Source of the DNA: Candidatus Parvarchaeota archaeon
GTDB taxonomy: Archaea > Nanobdellota > Nanobdellia > WJKC01
DNA: 64,000 nucleotides
NCBI GenBank assembly: GCA_030615175.1
Contig: JAUWZX010000002.1
Coordinates: 62,001 to 126,000, forward strand
Direction of reading: 5' to 3'
Positions 9,325 through 18,845 of the stretch are shown here, piece by piece. Below the pieces are notes generated by a model. The model was not told the DNA's origin and ran no database searches. It saw only the letters and a program-made list of their open reading frames with translations. The position numbers and the translations under genes are program-made. How positions within the stretch are numbered: the first letter of the stretch is position 1; each line of letters starts with the position of its first letter.

Positions 9325-10404
9325 TTAATAATATATATTACATTCAGGCAGTTTCATTCTTAACTCATTAATTGATTCTGGCAATCCTCTTAACTTATTG
9401 CCTCTTAAGTATAGTACTTGCAGGTTCCTTAATTCGCCAATTGATTCTGGCAATATATTCAACTTATTAATTCTTAAGTATAGCACCTGCAGATTTCTTA
9501 ACCCACCAATTGATTCAGGCAATTCACGTAAATTATTGTAACTTAAGTTTAGTCTTTGTAGATTTCTTAATCCATCAATTGATTCTGGCAATTCGCGTAA
9601 CTCATTACTGCTTAAGTATATTGTTTTCAGGTTTTTTAAATTTCCAATTGATTCAGGCAACACAAGTAAATTATTGTCAGCTAAGTATAGTTCTTGCAGG
9701 TTTGTTAACTTACCAATTGACTCAGGCAATTCACGTAACTTATTACCACTTAAGTATAGTGCTTGCAGATTTCTTAACCCACCAATTGACTCAGGCAATT
9801 CACGTAAATTATTGTAACCTAAGTTTAGTTTTTGCAGGTTCCTTAATTCACCAATCCATTTTGGTAACTTATTTAGATTTTTATTACGGCTTAAATTTAG
9901 TTTTTTGATTTTTATTTTATCAGACTCTATGCTATCCGCTTTCTCTTCTGGCAATCTTAATATGTAACCTGAGTATTCATTGAATAAGTATTCCTGTACT
10001 GGTTCATATCCAGTGTTTAGTCTATTCACTAATTCCTCATCAAACCTAACTTTTGCACGAGAGTCATACTCTCCAAGTTCCCTTAACAATGGAAATGAAA
10101 GATTAGAATGAAGTATACACGTATCATAACCATTTTCATACCAGGCTTGCAGGTTAGAGCAGTGACCAAAGAACTCTACTTCTGGCTTAAGTCTATTAAT
10201 TTCTTCTTTTTCTAAAGAATCATCCAAGTATTGTTTTACCTCATCAATTGAGCCTATATCATCATAATCAGGTATTTCATCAACTGGAATATTCAGAAGT
10301 AAATATTTACACTGGCGGAATCTCTTTCCATTAACGTAAATATTAGTCTTACCATTATTTAATTTTAATTCCAAGTTATCACTTATCTTAAATACAGTAA
10401 CCAT
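9325..10404 (-). CDS. Leucine-rich repeat protein
   Basis: Tandem ~23-aa LRELPESIGGLRNLQxLYLSxNK units. Confidence 0.9.
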   Translation of the reverse strand: MVTVFKISDNLELKLNNGKTNIYVNGKRFRQCKYLLLNIPVDEIPDYDDIGSIDEVKQYLDDSLEKEEINRLKPEVEFFGHCSNLQAWYENGYDTCILHSNLSFPLLRELGEYDSRAKVRFDEELVNRLNTGYEPVQEYLFNEYSGYILRLPEEKADSIESDKIKIKKLNLSRNKNLNKLPKWIGELRNLQKLNLGYNNLRELPESIGGLRNLQALYLSGNKLRELPESIGKLTNLQELYLADNNLLVLPESIGNLKNLKTIYLSSNELRELPESIDGLRNLQRLNLSYNNLRELPESIGGLRNLQVLYLRINKLNILPESIGELRNLQVLYLRGNKLRGLPESINELRMKLPECNIYY

Positions 10405-10510
10405 AGGAGTAAAAACTATTTTTTCTCATTTATAAACTTATTGCGTAACAACACAGTTAATGAATCAAGAATCAAGCACACGTCAGTAAATTATTTATTA
10501 TTCTGGTGGA

Positions 10511-11065
10511 TTGATGAAAATGATGCTGCCAAAACTTGAAGATGTTAAGAGATTAAGGAAGAAAATTGGATTAACGCAGGTAGGATTAGCCAAGCTTTCA
10601 GGAGTCAGTCAGTCAATTATTGCAAAAATAGAAAGGAAATACACCGTGCCTAACTACTCCACTGCCAAGAAGATTTTTGAAGCACTAAAAAAGTGTGAAT
10701 TAAAAAGCAAATTAAAAGCCAAGGACATAATGACTCCTAAAATCATTAGCGTAAAACCAGCTGATAAAGTAAGCATTGTTGCCAAAACACTAAATGAGAA
10801 TAATATTTCGCAGTGCCCAATCATTAATAATGGAATAATAATTGGAAGCGTAACTGAAAAAGACATTATAAAGAACTTCTTAAACCCTAAAATAAAGGAA
10901 CTGCCTGTTAAGGACATAATGAATGAACCATTCCCAATAATAAGTATCAACACCCCGCTACCAATTATTTCAACATTGTTAAATGATTTCCCGGCATTAA
11001 TAGTAACTAACAAAGGAATTCCTAAAGGCATTATCTCAAAAGCGGACTTGCTGAAAACCGTTTAA
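10511..11065 (+). CDS. XRE-family HTH plus CBS-domain regulator
   Basis: VKRLRKKIGLTQVGLAKLSGVSQSIIAKIE HTH followed by two CBS motifs (AKDIMTPKIISV, VKDIMNEPFPII). Confidence 0.88.
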   Translation: MMKMMLPKLEDVKRLRKKIGLTQVGLAKLSGVSQSIIAKIERKYTVPNYSTAKKIFEALKKCELKSKLKAKDIMTPKIISVKPADKVSIVAKTLNENNISQCPIINNGIIIGSVTEKDIIKNFLNPKIKELPVKDIMNEPFPIISINTPLPIISTLLNDFPALIVTNKGIPKGIISKADLLKTV

Positions 11066-11699
11066 CCTCATACCTTCTTATCAAGTAATAAACAAGTATT
11101 GCAGAAGCAAATGTCAGCATCACAGTGAATCTGAACATTGATGTTACTGCATAATCAGGCATTACAGGATGAGTACCTAACAAATAATCACTTAAATCAT
11201 TAGCAAGCAGGAATCCTAACACAATTGATAACTTTTTCAGGTCAACCTTAACCAGTCCTAATAACAGGAATTGCTCAAAGAATAATAAAACGTGAGCGCC
11301 AATATTAATTAACTGTTCAATAAAATTATCAGGTCCAACATAAAAACTCCAGTAAAAAAGAATTGTGAAAATCGTCCACACACCATACTTAATTCCTGAA
11401 ACAAAAGATAACAAGAATAAAGTATCATTCCTCTTATTAAACGCTAGGAGTAATAGTGCTGCAGCAAACAAGAGAGCTGCTAACGGGCAGTCAGGCACAA
11501 ACACCCATAATAAAGGATTAGTTGCCATTAATTGATGAGCATAAGAAAAAAGGATTCCGATAATGAATCCAACCAAACTCATTACTATTAACCAATCCTT
11601 AAGGGCTTGCTTAAACATCAATAAGGTTTTAATAATTGCTTTGTATAAATTATTTTCCATGAATAAAAGAAAAAAAAGCATTGAATTAAGGAAAACCAA
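11031..11699 (-). CDS. DUF1405-like multi-pass membrane protein
   Basis: FVPDCPLAALLFAAALL...GTHPVMPDY; multiple TM segments. Confidence 0.65.
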   Translation of the reverse strand: MVFLNSMLFFLLFMENNLYKAIIKTLLMFKQALKDWLIVMSLVGFIIGILFSYAHQLMATNPLLWVFVPDCPLAALLFAAALLLLAFNKRNDTLFLLSFVSGIKYGVWTIFTILFYWSFYVGPDNFIEQLINIGAHVLLFFEQFLLLGLVKVDLKKLSIVLGFLLANDLSDYLLGTHPVMPDYAVTSMFRFTVMLTFASAILVYYLIRRYEVKRFSASPLLR

Positions 11700-11991
11700 G
11701 AGCCCTCAATTAAACAAGGCATTAATTAATATTGAAGAAACGCTTAATGATATTGACGATAAACTTAATGAATTAAGAGAACTTGATAAAGGAAGCAAGT
11801 TCTTCGCAATTCTTGGATGGCTGTTAATGGGTTCAGGAGGAGGCGGAGCGCTTACGCTGGCAGTAACTTTCAAGGATGTAACAAACCCAGTAAGTTATGC
11901 AATATTCTTCATCATGGCATCATTAATAACAATAATAATGATTGCAGGATTCATGATGTCACACAAAGGCTTAACAGGCGACTGGTTATGA
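11659..11991 (+). CDS. Small two-TM membrane protein (tandem paralogue A)
   Basis: MNKRKKSIELRKTK...; C-terminus SHKGLTGDWL; stop overlaps next start (ATGA). Confidence 0.6.
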   Translation: MNKRKKSIELRKTKSPQLNKALINIEETLNDIDDKLNELRELDKGSKFFAILGWLLMGSGGGGALTLAVTFKDVTNPVSYAIFFIMASLITIIMIAGFMMSHKGLTGDWL

Positions 11992-12263
11992 GCAAGCAAG
12001 GAGAAGCAGCTGTTAAATCATTAAACAAAGAGTTAAATCATATTGAAAGAAAATTCAATAGATTAACTGATGAAGATAAGGCTGGCAGAGCATTCTTAAT
12101 TGCAGGAATAATATTAATTGGGATAAGCTTTACTTGCGAATTATTGCTTTTCAGATTAAGCTTTAAACCATACCAAATTTTCTTATTAGGATTCCTTACT
12201 TCAGAAATTTTAATAACTGGTTACTCATTAATCCATAAAAGTTTAAGAGGTGCATGGCTTTGA
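11988..12263 (+). CDS. Small two-TM membrane protein (tandem paralogue B)
   Basis: MSKQGEAAVKSLNKELNHIERK...; C-terminus IHKSLRGAWL. Confidence 0.6.
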   Translation: MSKQGEAAVKSLNKELNHIERKFNRLTDEDKAGRAFLIAGIILIGISFTCELLLFRLSFKPYQIFLLGFLTSEILITGYSLIHKSLRGAWL

Positions 12264-12817
12264 AAACCATGCGCGTAATAGGTTTAATGGGCGCGATCGG
12301 CTGCGGCAAGGGAGCAGTTGCTGACATCCTTGCTAAGGATTACGGCTTCAACTCAATAGCAACAGGCAACTTAGTAAGAGAGGAAGTTACTAAGAGGGGT
12401 TTAAAGCCATCAAGGGAAGTCACGACTAAAGTAAGTGAAGAACTAAGAAGGAAAGATCCTGCATACTTCATTAAGGCAGCGATTAAACAAATAAAAGAAA
12501 GTAATTGGGATAAAGTAGTTATTGACGGCATCAGGTTACCAATTGATGTTAAAACCTTTAAACAGGCATTCCCTGAAATTATTTTCATCATGGTAAAGGT
12601 TCATCCGGAAAAAAGGTTTAAGCGAATGAAGTTAAGAGCTAGGCCTGGCTTCCCTGAGACTTTTAAGAAATTCTTAGAGCATGAAAGATTAGAAATTGAA
12701 GAGTTCAACCTTCATGAGACATGGAAGGCTGCTTCAAGAGTGATTAATAATGAAGGGTCCTTAAATGACTTAAGAACTCAAGTAATTGAAATGCTGGAAG
12801 ACTTAAGGTGGACTTAA
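12254..12817 (+). CDS. Dephospho-CoA kinase-related P-loop kinase (UPF0200-like)
   Basis: VIGLMGAIGCGKGAVADIL Walker A, IDGIRLPIDVKTF. Confidence 0.75.
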   Translation: MALKTMRVIGLMGAIGCGKGAVADILAKDYGFNSIATGNLVREEVTKRGLKPSREVTTKVSEELRRKDPAYFIKAAIKQIKESNWDKVVIDGIRLPIDVKTFKQAFPEIIFIMVKVHPEKRFKRMKLRARPGFPETFKKFLEHERLEIEEFNLHETWKAASRVINNEGSLNDLRTQVIEMLEDLRWT

Positions 12818-12824
12818 TGGCTTA

Positions 12825-13238
12825 TTATTTACTCTTCTTGAGGGCTTTCTTAAAAGGATTCTCCTTGCTTGGCTTGCCGAAAACTGAAGGCAAGTCAATG
12901 TAGTACTTCCCTGGACTGATATTAATAACTAATGGCTCGCCGCGCATAAGGGCTGACACGTCAATCCTGAACTTACCAGGACCTAATGCCTTAACAGTCT
13001 CTAAGTCAAGGATAACTGCTTCATTCGAACCACTTCTGCCAAGTATGCCTCTTACCTCTAATTCCAAATCATGAATTTCATCCCTGCTTAAATTCCTCCT
13101 TATTAAGTCACTGCTCTTTAAGAGTTTCTCCTCCTTAATGAAGAAAAAGAACTTGCTGCCGCATGACTCGCAACCTTCTAATAACTGTTTAGAGCCACCA
13201 GGAATCATTTTCCCGCAGCGAACGCATTGATGAGGCAT
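12825..13238 (-). CDS. Zn-ribbon protein (DUF2072/OapC-like)
   Basis: CVRCGKMIPGGSKQLLEGCESCGSKFFFFI. Confidence 0.7.
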   Translation of the reverse strand: MPHQCVRCGKMIPGGSKQLLEGCESCGSKFFFFIKEEKLLKSSDLIRRNLSRDEIHDLELEVRGILGRSGSNEAVILDLETVKALGPGKFRIDVSALMRGEPLVINISPGKYYIDLPSVFGKPSKENPFKKALKKSK

Positions 13239-13276
13239 TAATATTTTTCTAGTAATCTTCTTATTAATAAACTTTA

Positions 13277-14545
13277 TTAAGTGCCGCTTGAGTAATCCTT
13301 CAAGTATTTTTCCTGCTCCATGCTTAATTCATCAATTATTATCCCTATTGATTCTAACTTGATTCTTGCAATCATTTCATCCTGTTCTCTTGGCACATCA
13401 TAAACAACAGGTCTAAAACTCCTGCCTTCCTTTACAAGGCGCAGCACTGATAAGAATTGGTTTGCAAAACTCATATCCATGACTTCACTGGGATGCCCTT
13501 CACCAGCAGCAAGATTCACTAACCTGCCTTCAGCTAATAAATAAATTTTATTCCCGTTTTCAAGAACGTGCATGACATTATTCAGTCTTAATTCCTTTTT
13601 ATGTTTAGTAATGCTCTCTAAGTCAGGTATTGAGATTTCAACATTAAAGTGACCTGTATTTGCAAGTACTGCACCCTTCTTCATTTTAACTAAATGCTCT
13701 TTCCTAATAACATTACTGCAACCAGTTGCAGTAATGAACACATCGCCAAGCGACGCTGCCTCGCTCATCGGCATTACCCTGTAACCATCCATAACTGCTT
13801 TCAAGGCATTCACTGGATTAACTTCAGTGACTATGACGTTCGCGCCTAAACCCCTTGACTTATCAGCAACTCCCTTGCCGCAGTGACCGTAACCAGATAC
13901 TACAACATTCTTGCCGGCGAATAAGATATTAGTAGCCCTTAGTATTCCATCAAGTGTTGACTGCCCTGTACCATAAATATTATCAAAATCCCACTTTGTT
14001 TCTGCATCATTAACTGCAATTACAGGGTACTTCAAGTCGCCTGATTCAGCCATTGCTCTAAGCCTGTGAACTCCAGTAGTGGTTTCCTCAGTACCACCAA
14101 TCACATTTTTAATTAAGTCAGGACGTTCTGCATGAATCTTTACCACTAAGTCCGCGCCATCATCCAAAGTTATGTTAGGATTTATTTTTAACACATCATT
14201 TATGCACTCATAATACTCCTCACTTGACAAACCCCTCCAAGCAAAGACAGGGATATCATAATCTTTTACAAGCGCGGCAGCCACGTCATCCTGAGTGCTT
14301 AATGGATTGCAACCGCACCAAGCCATTTCAGCACCTGCAATTTTTAAAGTCTTTACTAAAACTGCTGTTTCCTTGGTAACGTGAAGGCAGCCGCTTATCC
14401 TGTAACCGTTTAATGGCTTCTCATCTTTGTATAATTCCTGCAGGACTTTCATGACTGGCATTCTTGATTCAGCCCACTCAATCTTACGTTTCCCTTCTTC
14501 AGCCAATCTTAAGTCCTTAATCTTGTAAGTCATTATCATAACCAC
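13277..14545 (-). CDS. ahcY: Adenosylhomocysteinase
   Basis: GYGHCGKGVADKSRGLGANVIVTEVNP, GHPSEVMDMSFANQ. Confidence 0.97.
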   Translation of the reverse strand: MVMIMTYKIKDLRLAEEGKRKIEWAESRMPVMKVLQELYKDEKPLNGYRISGCLHVTKETAVLVKTLKIAGAEMAWCGCNPLSTQDDVAAALVKDYDIPVFAWRGLSSEEYYECINDVLKINPNITLDDGADLVVKIHAERPDLIKNVIGGTEETTTGVHRLRAMAESGDLKYPVIAVNDAETKWDFDNIYGTGQSTLDGILRATNILFAGKNVVVSGYGHCGKGVADKSRGLGANVIVTEVNPVNALKAVMDGYRVMPMSEAASLGDVFITATGCSNVIRKEHLVKMKKGAVLANTGHFNVEISIPDLESITKHKKELRLNNVMHVLENGNKIYLLAEGRLVNLAAGEGHPSEVMDMSFANQFLSVLRLVKEGRSFRPVVYDVPREQDEMIARIKLESIGIIIDELSMEQEKYLKDYSSGT

Positions 14546-14584
14546 TGGTTGATTAAGTAATCACTTATATATTTATTCAATCAA

Positions 14585-15010
14585 TTACTTAGTTAGTAAT
14601 CTTATCCTGTTAGGCTCGCGCTTAATCTCCTTAATAATCTTGGCTGGACCAATAATTGTTAGCCCTGAATCACTGCCTGTTAATAAATTAATGATTTGAT
14701 GCCTTAACCTTGCCAGCCAATTCCTATCACTTACTAATTCATCATAACTTAATGAGCACATCTCGATTCCAGGGAATTTCTTATTAACATGCTTCATTGT
14801 CTGCTCAATCAGTGCAGCCTCTTCCCTTGGATTAAACTTAGCGTTAACAATTATTATCTTCTTCTCCTTAATTTTTTCAAGAATCATTTCAATACGCTCA
14901 TTCAACCCTGCCTGCCTTAATGACTCCATTGTTAAAAAATCAAGTGATAACTCCATTATTAAATCACGCCTTCTTGCTCGCCTCAAATATTGCCTTATAT
15001 AATTCATCAA
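14585..15010 (-). CDS. DUF2073-like protein
   Basis: Small protein overlapping the Era-like GTPase gene; architecture known in other archaea. Confidence 0.65.
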   Translation of the reverse strand: MMNYIRQYLRRARRRDLIMELSLDFLTMESLRQAGLNERIEMILEKIKEKKIIIVNAKFNPREEAALIEQTMKHVNKKFPGIEMCSLSYDELVSDRNWLARLRHQIINLLTGSDSGLTIIGPAKIIKEIKREPNRIRLLTK

Positions 15011-15614
15011 ACCCTAAGCCTTTCTTCGCTGACACTCCAACAACCCTGTACTGAGGGAATGCTGACTCAACCCTCTTAATCCTGCTCCTCTTAAGGTCAG
15101 TCTTGTTAGCGACTATAATCGTTGGTATATTCCTCACTTCAAGATTCCCCAGTATAGTAATATTAACTTGAGTGTAAGGATCCTTAGTTGAATCCATTAC
15201 TGTTAGAACAATGTCCATCTCATCAAGCCATTTAATAGCGTCAATAACCCCTCTAGTCGCCTCCATCGCTCTCTTCTTAGCTTCCTTAGGCTTAATCTTA
15301 TATTTTAGGAATTCCTCGAAATCAACTTTAGTGCTAATGCCTGGAGTATCAATTAAGTTAATCTCTAATTTCTTGCCATTTCTTTCCATGATAACGCGTT
15401 CCTTAATCTGTATCTCCCGCGTTTCATGAGGAATATTACTTACAACACCAACTTCCTCACCAATCCAAGCCATACTTATATTATTCGCAATCGAGGTCTT
15501 TCCTGCGTTAGGAGGACCGTAAATTCCAAGCTTGAATAATTTCTTGCGCCTGAAAATCCTATTAAAAAATAATTTAATGAATGAAAACTTAATCCCCCTT
15601 TTCTTAACCATCAT
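14964..15614 (-). CDS. Era-like GTPase
   Basis: GPPNAGKTSIAN, LIDTPGI, ANKTDL. Confidence 0.85.
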   Translation of the reverse strand: MMVKKRGIKFSFIKLFFNRIFRRKKLFKLGIYGPPNAGKTSIANNISMAWIGEEVGVVSNIPHETREIQIKERVIMERNGKKLEINLIDTPGISTKVDFEEFLKYKIKPKEAKKRAMEATRGVIDAIKWLDEMDIVLTVMDSTKDPYTQVNITILGNLEVRNIPTIIVANKTDLKRSRIKRVESAFPQYRVVGVSAKKGLGFDELYKAIFEASKKA

Positions 15615-15701
15615 TATTACTTAATAAACACTTAACTAAAATATTTTGCTATTTCCAACAGAGAAAACTTTATTACTAATTAATTTATAATTAAGAAAAT
15701 A

Positions 15702-17135
15702 ATGAGGAGATACATAATTTTTATCACATCACTACTAGTAATTTCACAGGCATTAGGATTAACGTATAACTTAAAAGGGGTTACAACAAGGGTTTACCCT
15801 GGAGAAACCCTGCATTATGAAATAAACTTCACTAATGATGATACTAGCAAAGTTCATGTTTACTTGAACGCATTCATGTTAGAAACTTTTGGCATTGCAA
15901 TCATTAAGCCTTCAATAAACTTGCACATAGAACCTAATGAAACCCATGCAATTAATTTAACAATAAATATTAATCCTAGCACTCCTGCAAGCGAGTACTT
16001 AACACCATTATACATTTCTTATAATAATATTACTGAAAAAATATGGATTTCATCAACAGTCCTCAAGGAAACTGTTGAATTAATTGAACTGCAGAACTTA
16101 ACTCTTGTGGGAATTTACTCCACTGACCCTAGAGAACCCATCAATATTTCAGGGACAGTGATATGCAATGTTGATAACATTTATCCTCGTTTTAATGTAA
16201 TAATTTCAGATGAAACAAGCATTGTTTATAATTCATCAAGCATTATTGGATTCTTTTCAGGTGCTAACATCTTTGAAAGAGAATTAAGACTTAATCCAAA
16301 AATTCCTCCTAGAGATTACACCATGCTTGTTGAAATATTAATTTCAGGAAAAGTCATAACGCAGGCTGCTAAAACATTAACAGTGACTAGTTATAAGAAT
16401 ACTACAAGAACTTCAAGCATTGTTGAAGACATTTTCGGCAAGAACGTTCAGAAAACAGTGACTAATTCCGGTAATGAGGAGATAATTGTTAACCTCAATT
16501 ACTCAACTAATATTCTTGAAGTATTATTAATAACAGATATTAATTACGCTGTTTACGAGGACGGCAATCTCCTGTTTTTAAAGAAGGCCAGCAGTTCTGA
16601 CTTCACTAATTATTTATTCTCAAGGAATGTCCCACTCGCTCCTGACCAGAGCATTACACTAACAGTTAATACATCCTACTTTACATTAATCTTAATGCCA
16701 TTCTTCGCGATTCTAGGAGTCATAGCATGGATACTGCTTAACAAGAAAATCAGGGTTGAAAAAGAGATTATACTATCGCGCAAGGAAGGTAAGGAATTAA
16801 TAGTTAAGATAGCCATAAGAGTTAAGAACATTGGCTTCAGGGCAGTTAATGAGGCATTAATCATTGAAAGCATTCCATTATACGTTAAGAAGTTAGGAGG
16901 CTTTGGAAGCATTAAGGGAGAGATTGATAAGGTTAGGAGATGGCTTAAGTTTGACTGTGGGACGCTCAGGCCTAAGGAAGAAGTACTGGTTTCTTACAAG
17001 TTTAAGACTGATGTTGAATTAGTTGGCAGGGTTTCACTGCCACCGGCAACTGTTAAATTCAAGTTTAAGCGTAAAATACATGAAGTTAAGAGTAATACTC
17101 CAATAATTGAGTTAATTAAGGGTGGCGAGCCGTAA
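15702..17135 (+). CDS. Secreted/membrane-anchored protein with NEW3-like beta domains and internal TM
   Basis: N-terminal signal peptide, Ig-like repeats with LNPKIPPRDYTMLVEI, TM at ~LILMPFFAILGVIAWILL. Confidence 0.6.
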   Translation: MRRYIIFITSLLVISQALGLTYNLKGVTTRVYPGETLHYEINFTNDDTSKVHVYLNAFMLETFGIAIIKPSINLHIEPNETHAINLTININPSTPASEYLTPLYISYNNITEKIWISSTVLKETVELIELQNLTLVGIYSTDPREPINISGTVICNVDNIYPRFNVIISDETSIVYNSSSIIGFFSGANIFERELRLNPKIPPRDYTMLVEILISGKVITQAAKTLTVTSYKNTTRTSSIVEDIFGKNVQKTVTNSGNEEIIVNLNYSTNILEVLLITDINYAVYEDGNLLFLKKASSSDFTNYLFSRNVPLAPDQSITLTVNTSYFTLILMPFFAILGVIAWILLNKKIRVEKEIILSRKEGKELIVKIAIRVKNIGFRAVNEALIIESIPLYVKKLGGFGSIKGEIDKVRRWLKFDCGTLRPKEEVLVSYKFKTDVELVGRVSLPPATVKFKFKRKIHEVKSNTPIIELIKGGEP

Positions 17136-17176
17136 GAAAAGTTTTAAAAGCGTTTAAAGTTACTTCTTATAATAAT

Positions 17177-17359
17177 CCCGTCGTAGCTCAACCTGGCAGA
17201 GAATAAACTTTTCGAAGTTTGTCTGCAACGCACGGCTGTAGTTTAATACAATATAGTATTGAATCAACAGCAGTTGAGCAGTCACCGTGAGGTTCCCGGT
17301 TCAAGACCCATAGAGGGGGAAGGTTTCCCCTTGGGATGAGAATCCGGGCGACGGGACCA
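17177..17359 (+). tRNA. tRNA-Tyr(GUA) with three introns (17202-17228, 17242-17283, 17306-17342); CCA encoded
   Basis: Spliced 74-nt: CCCGTCG TA GCTC AACCTGGCA GAGC G CACGG CTGTAGA CCGTG AGGTT CCCGG TTCAAGT CCGGG CGACGGG A + CCA. Confidence 0.9.
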
Positions 17360-17367
17360 TTACCCAT

Positions 17368-17442
17368 GCCCGGGTAGTCTAGTCTGGCCTAGGATCCTTG
17401 CCTGTCGAGCGGGGGACTCGGGTTCAAATCCCGGCCCGGGCG
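17368..17442 (+). tRNA. tRNA-Asp(GUC)
   Basis: GCCCGGG/CCCGGGC acceptor, CTTGC-CTGTCGA-GCGGG anticodon arm, TTCAAAT T-loop, G73. Confidence 0.93.
17430..17442 (+). repeat. att-like 13-bp repeat CCCGGCCCGGGCG, copy 1 (tRNA-Asp 3' end)
   Basis: Identical to 18833-18845 and 21500-21512. Confidence 0.8.
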
Positions 17443-17581
17443 TCTTATTAATTCACCACACACCAGTTATAGGACGAATTCATGACTTTTTCTTGTCTTG
17501 TAATAAATTTAAGAATTGTTAATATTTGATTATTTTTTTTATCTTTATTAACTACTTGAAAGAACGAATCAAAGAGTTAGG

Positions 17582-18034
17582 TTAATTAATTTTTATTCCT
17601 TGTTTATCTAATGCGTCATTACATAATTTATCACATATTTGAATAAATTCATTTTCTCTAGGAACATGGATAAACTCTACCGACTCAAAGAAATTAATTA
17701 ATTGGCGTATTTTCTCAACTTTTTCTTTAAGATGTTCTGCTTTAACTCTATAAACACCATTTAAATGATTTACTACCAATTCACTATCACAATAAATTTT
17801 TACTTTCCATCTTGTTTGTTTAATCGCATTATTTAAAGCCCTAATAATAGCTTCATATTCAGCAATATTGTTAGTTGCTACACCTAAATACTCAGAAAAA
17901 GTTAAGAACGGAGATTCATCACTATTTCTAATATAAATAAAAGAACATGAAGCACGACCAGGATTCCCTCTACATGCACCATCAGTGAAAATTTTTAATT
18001 CATTTTCTTTCTTAATTACATTCTTTGAAACCAT
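17582..18034 (-). CDS. rnhA: Ribonuclease HI
   Basis: KIFTDGACRGNPGRASCSFI, NIAEYEAIIRAL, IYCDSELVVNHLNG. Confidence 0.93.
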   Translation of the reverse strand: MVSKNVIKKENELKIFTDGACRGNPGRASCSFIYIRNSDESPFLTFSEYLGVATNNIAEYEAIIRALNNAIKQTRWKVKIYCDSELVVNHLNGVYRVKAEHLKEKVEKIRQLINFFESVEFIHVPRENEFIQICDKLCNDALDKQGIKIN

Positions 18035-18152
18035 AAATCGTAATTATAAACGCATTAATTTATACTTTTCCATAATAAAAGTATAAGGCGTCTATCCATA
18101 AGTTTAGATAAAAAAAATTAAAAAATGTGATTAAAACTTCATGTTTATTGAA

Positions 18153-18236
18153 TCACAATTCATCCTTTTCCTCTTCTTTTGCTTCTTCCTTTTCTTCTTT
18201 TGCTTCTTCCTCTTTAATATCTTCTTCATCACTCAT
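18153..18236 (-). CDS. Small highly acidic peptide (27 aa)
   Basis: Minus strand MSDEEDIKEEEAKEEKEEAKEEEKDEL*. Confidence 0.3.
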   Translation of the reverse strand: MSDEEDIKEEEAKEEKEEAKEEEKDEL

Positions 18237-18465
18237 AAATTATCCCTCCATAATTCTTTTTTAAGAAGTAACAAAATAACTGTTTATAATAGTTATGGCA
18301 TAATCCTAAATAATCAAACTCAAAATTGCGTTCTGTAAAAGCCTCATCACCATATTAGCCATTTCAGAAGAAAAGCATATTCTTTAGTATATAAAACTTT
18401 ATAAAAAAGGCGGAAACAAGAATTTCATAACATTTAATTAATCAAATTATATTTACTATAATAAT

Positions 18466-18771
18466 ATGAGATTAATAAAGGAATTTAAGGAATTCTTAAA
18501 AGAATATAAAGTAATGAGTATCGCTATTGCATTCATCCTAGGAGTTGCAATAAAGGACTTAATAAAATCATTAGTAAATAATATAATCATGCCAGTAATA
18601 ACTCCTTTCGTCCCAGAAGGTGGATGAGAACAGGCAACGTTCACGCTTGGACCAATAATAATAAAGTGGGGTTCCTTTCTTGGAGAAATAATTAACTTCT
18701 TAATAATAGCATTCGTAATTTTTATGATAGTAAAAATATTACTAAAAGAAGATAAAATAACAAAGAAATGA
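18466..18771 (+). pseudogene. mscL: mscL-like mechanosensitive channel with in-frame UGA at 18625-18627
   Basis: MRLIKEFKEFLKEYKVMSIAIAFILGVAIKDLIKSLVNNIIMPVITPFVPEGG*EQATFTLGPIIIKWGSFLGEIINFLIIAFVIFMIVKILLKEDKITKK*. Confidence 0.8.
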
Positions 18772-18832
18772 GAATCAAAAAAGTAATAAATTATTACTAA
18801 TTCATTACCTATGTTATACTTGGATGCTATAG

Positions 18833-18845
18833 CCCGGCCCGGGCG
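18833..18845 (+). repeat. att-like 13-bp repeat CCCGGCCCGGGCG, copy 2
   Basis: Exact match to tRNA-Asp 3' end. Confidence 0.75.

Noticed and set aside
9510-9908. 132-aa + strand ORF with repeated HVNY/LIHQ units
   Set aside because: Antisense of the LRR repeats; its periodicity is inherited from the opposite strand
18141-18338. ORF of 65 aa rich in Phe/Leu on + strand
   Set aside because: Complement of a K/E-rich acidic peptide on the minus strand; composition indicates an antisense artefact
18625-18771. Genome-wide reassignment of UGA
   Set aside because: Several well-defined genes here end at UGA (e.g. rpoA1, rpoA2, rps10, rps15, radical SAM at 27240), so UGA functions as a stop; the mscL UGA is an isolated lesion or HGT relic
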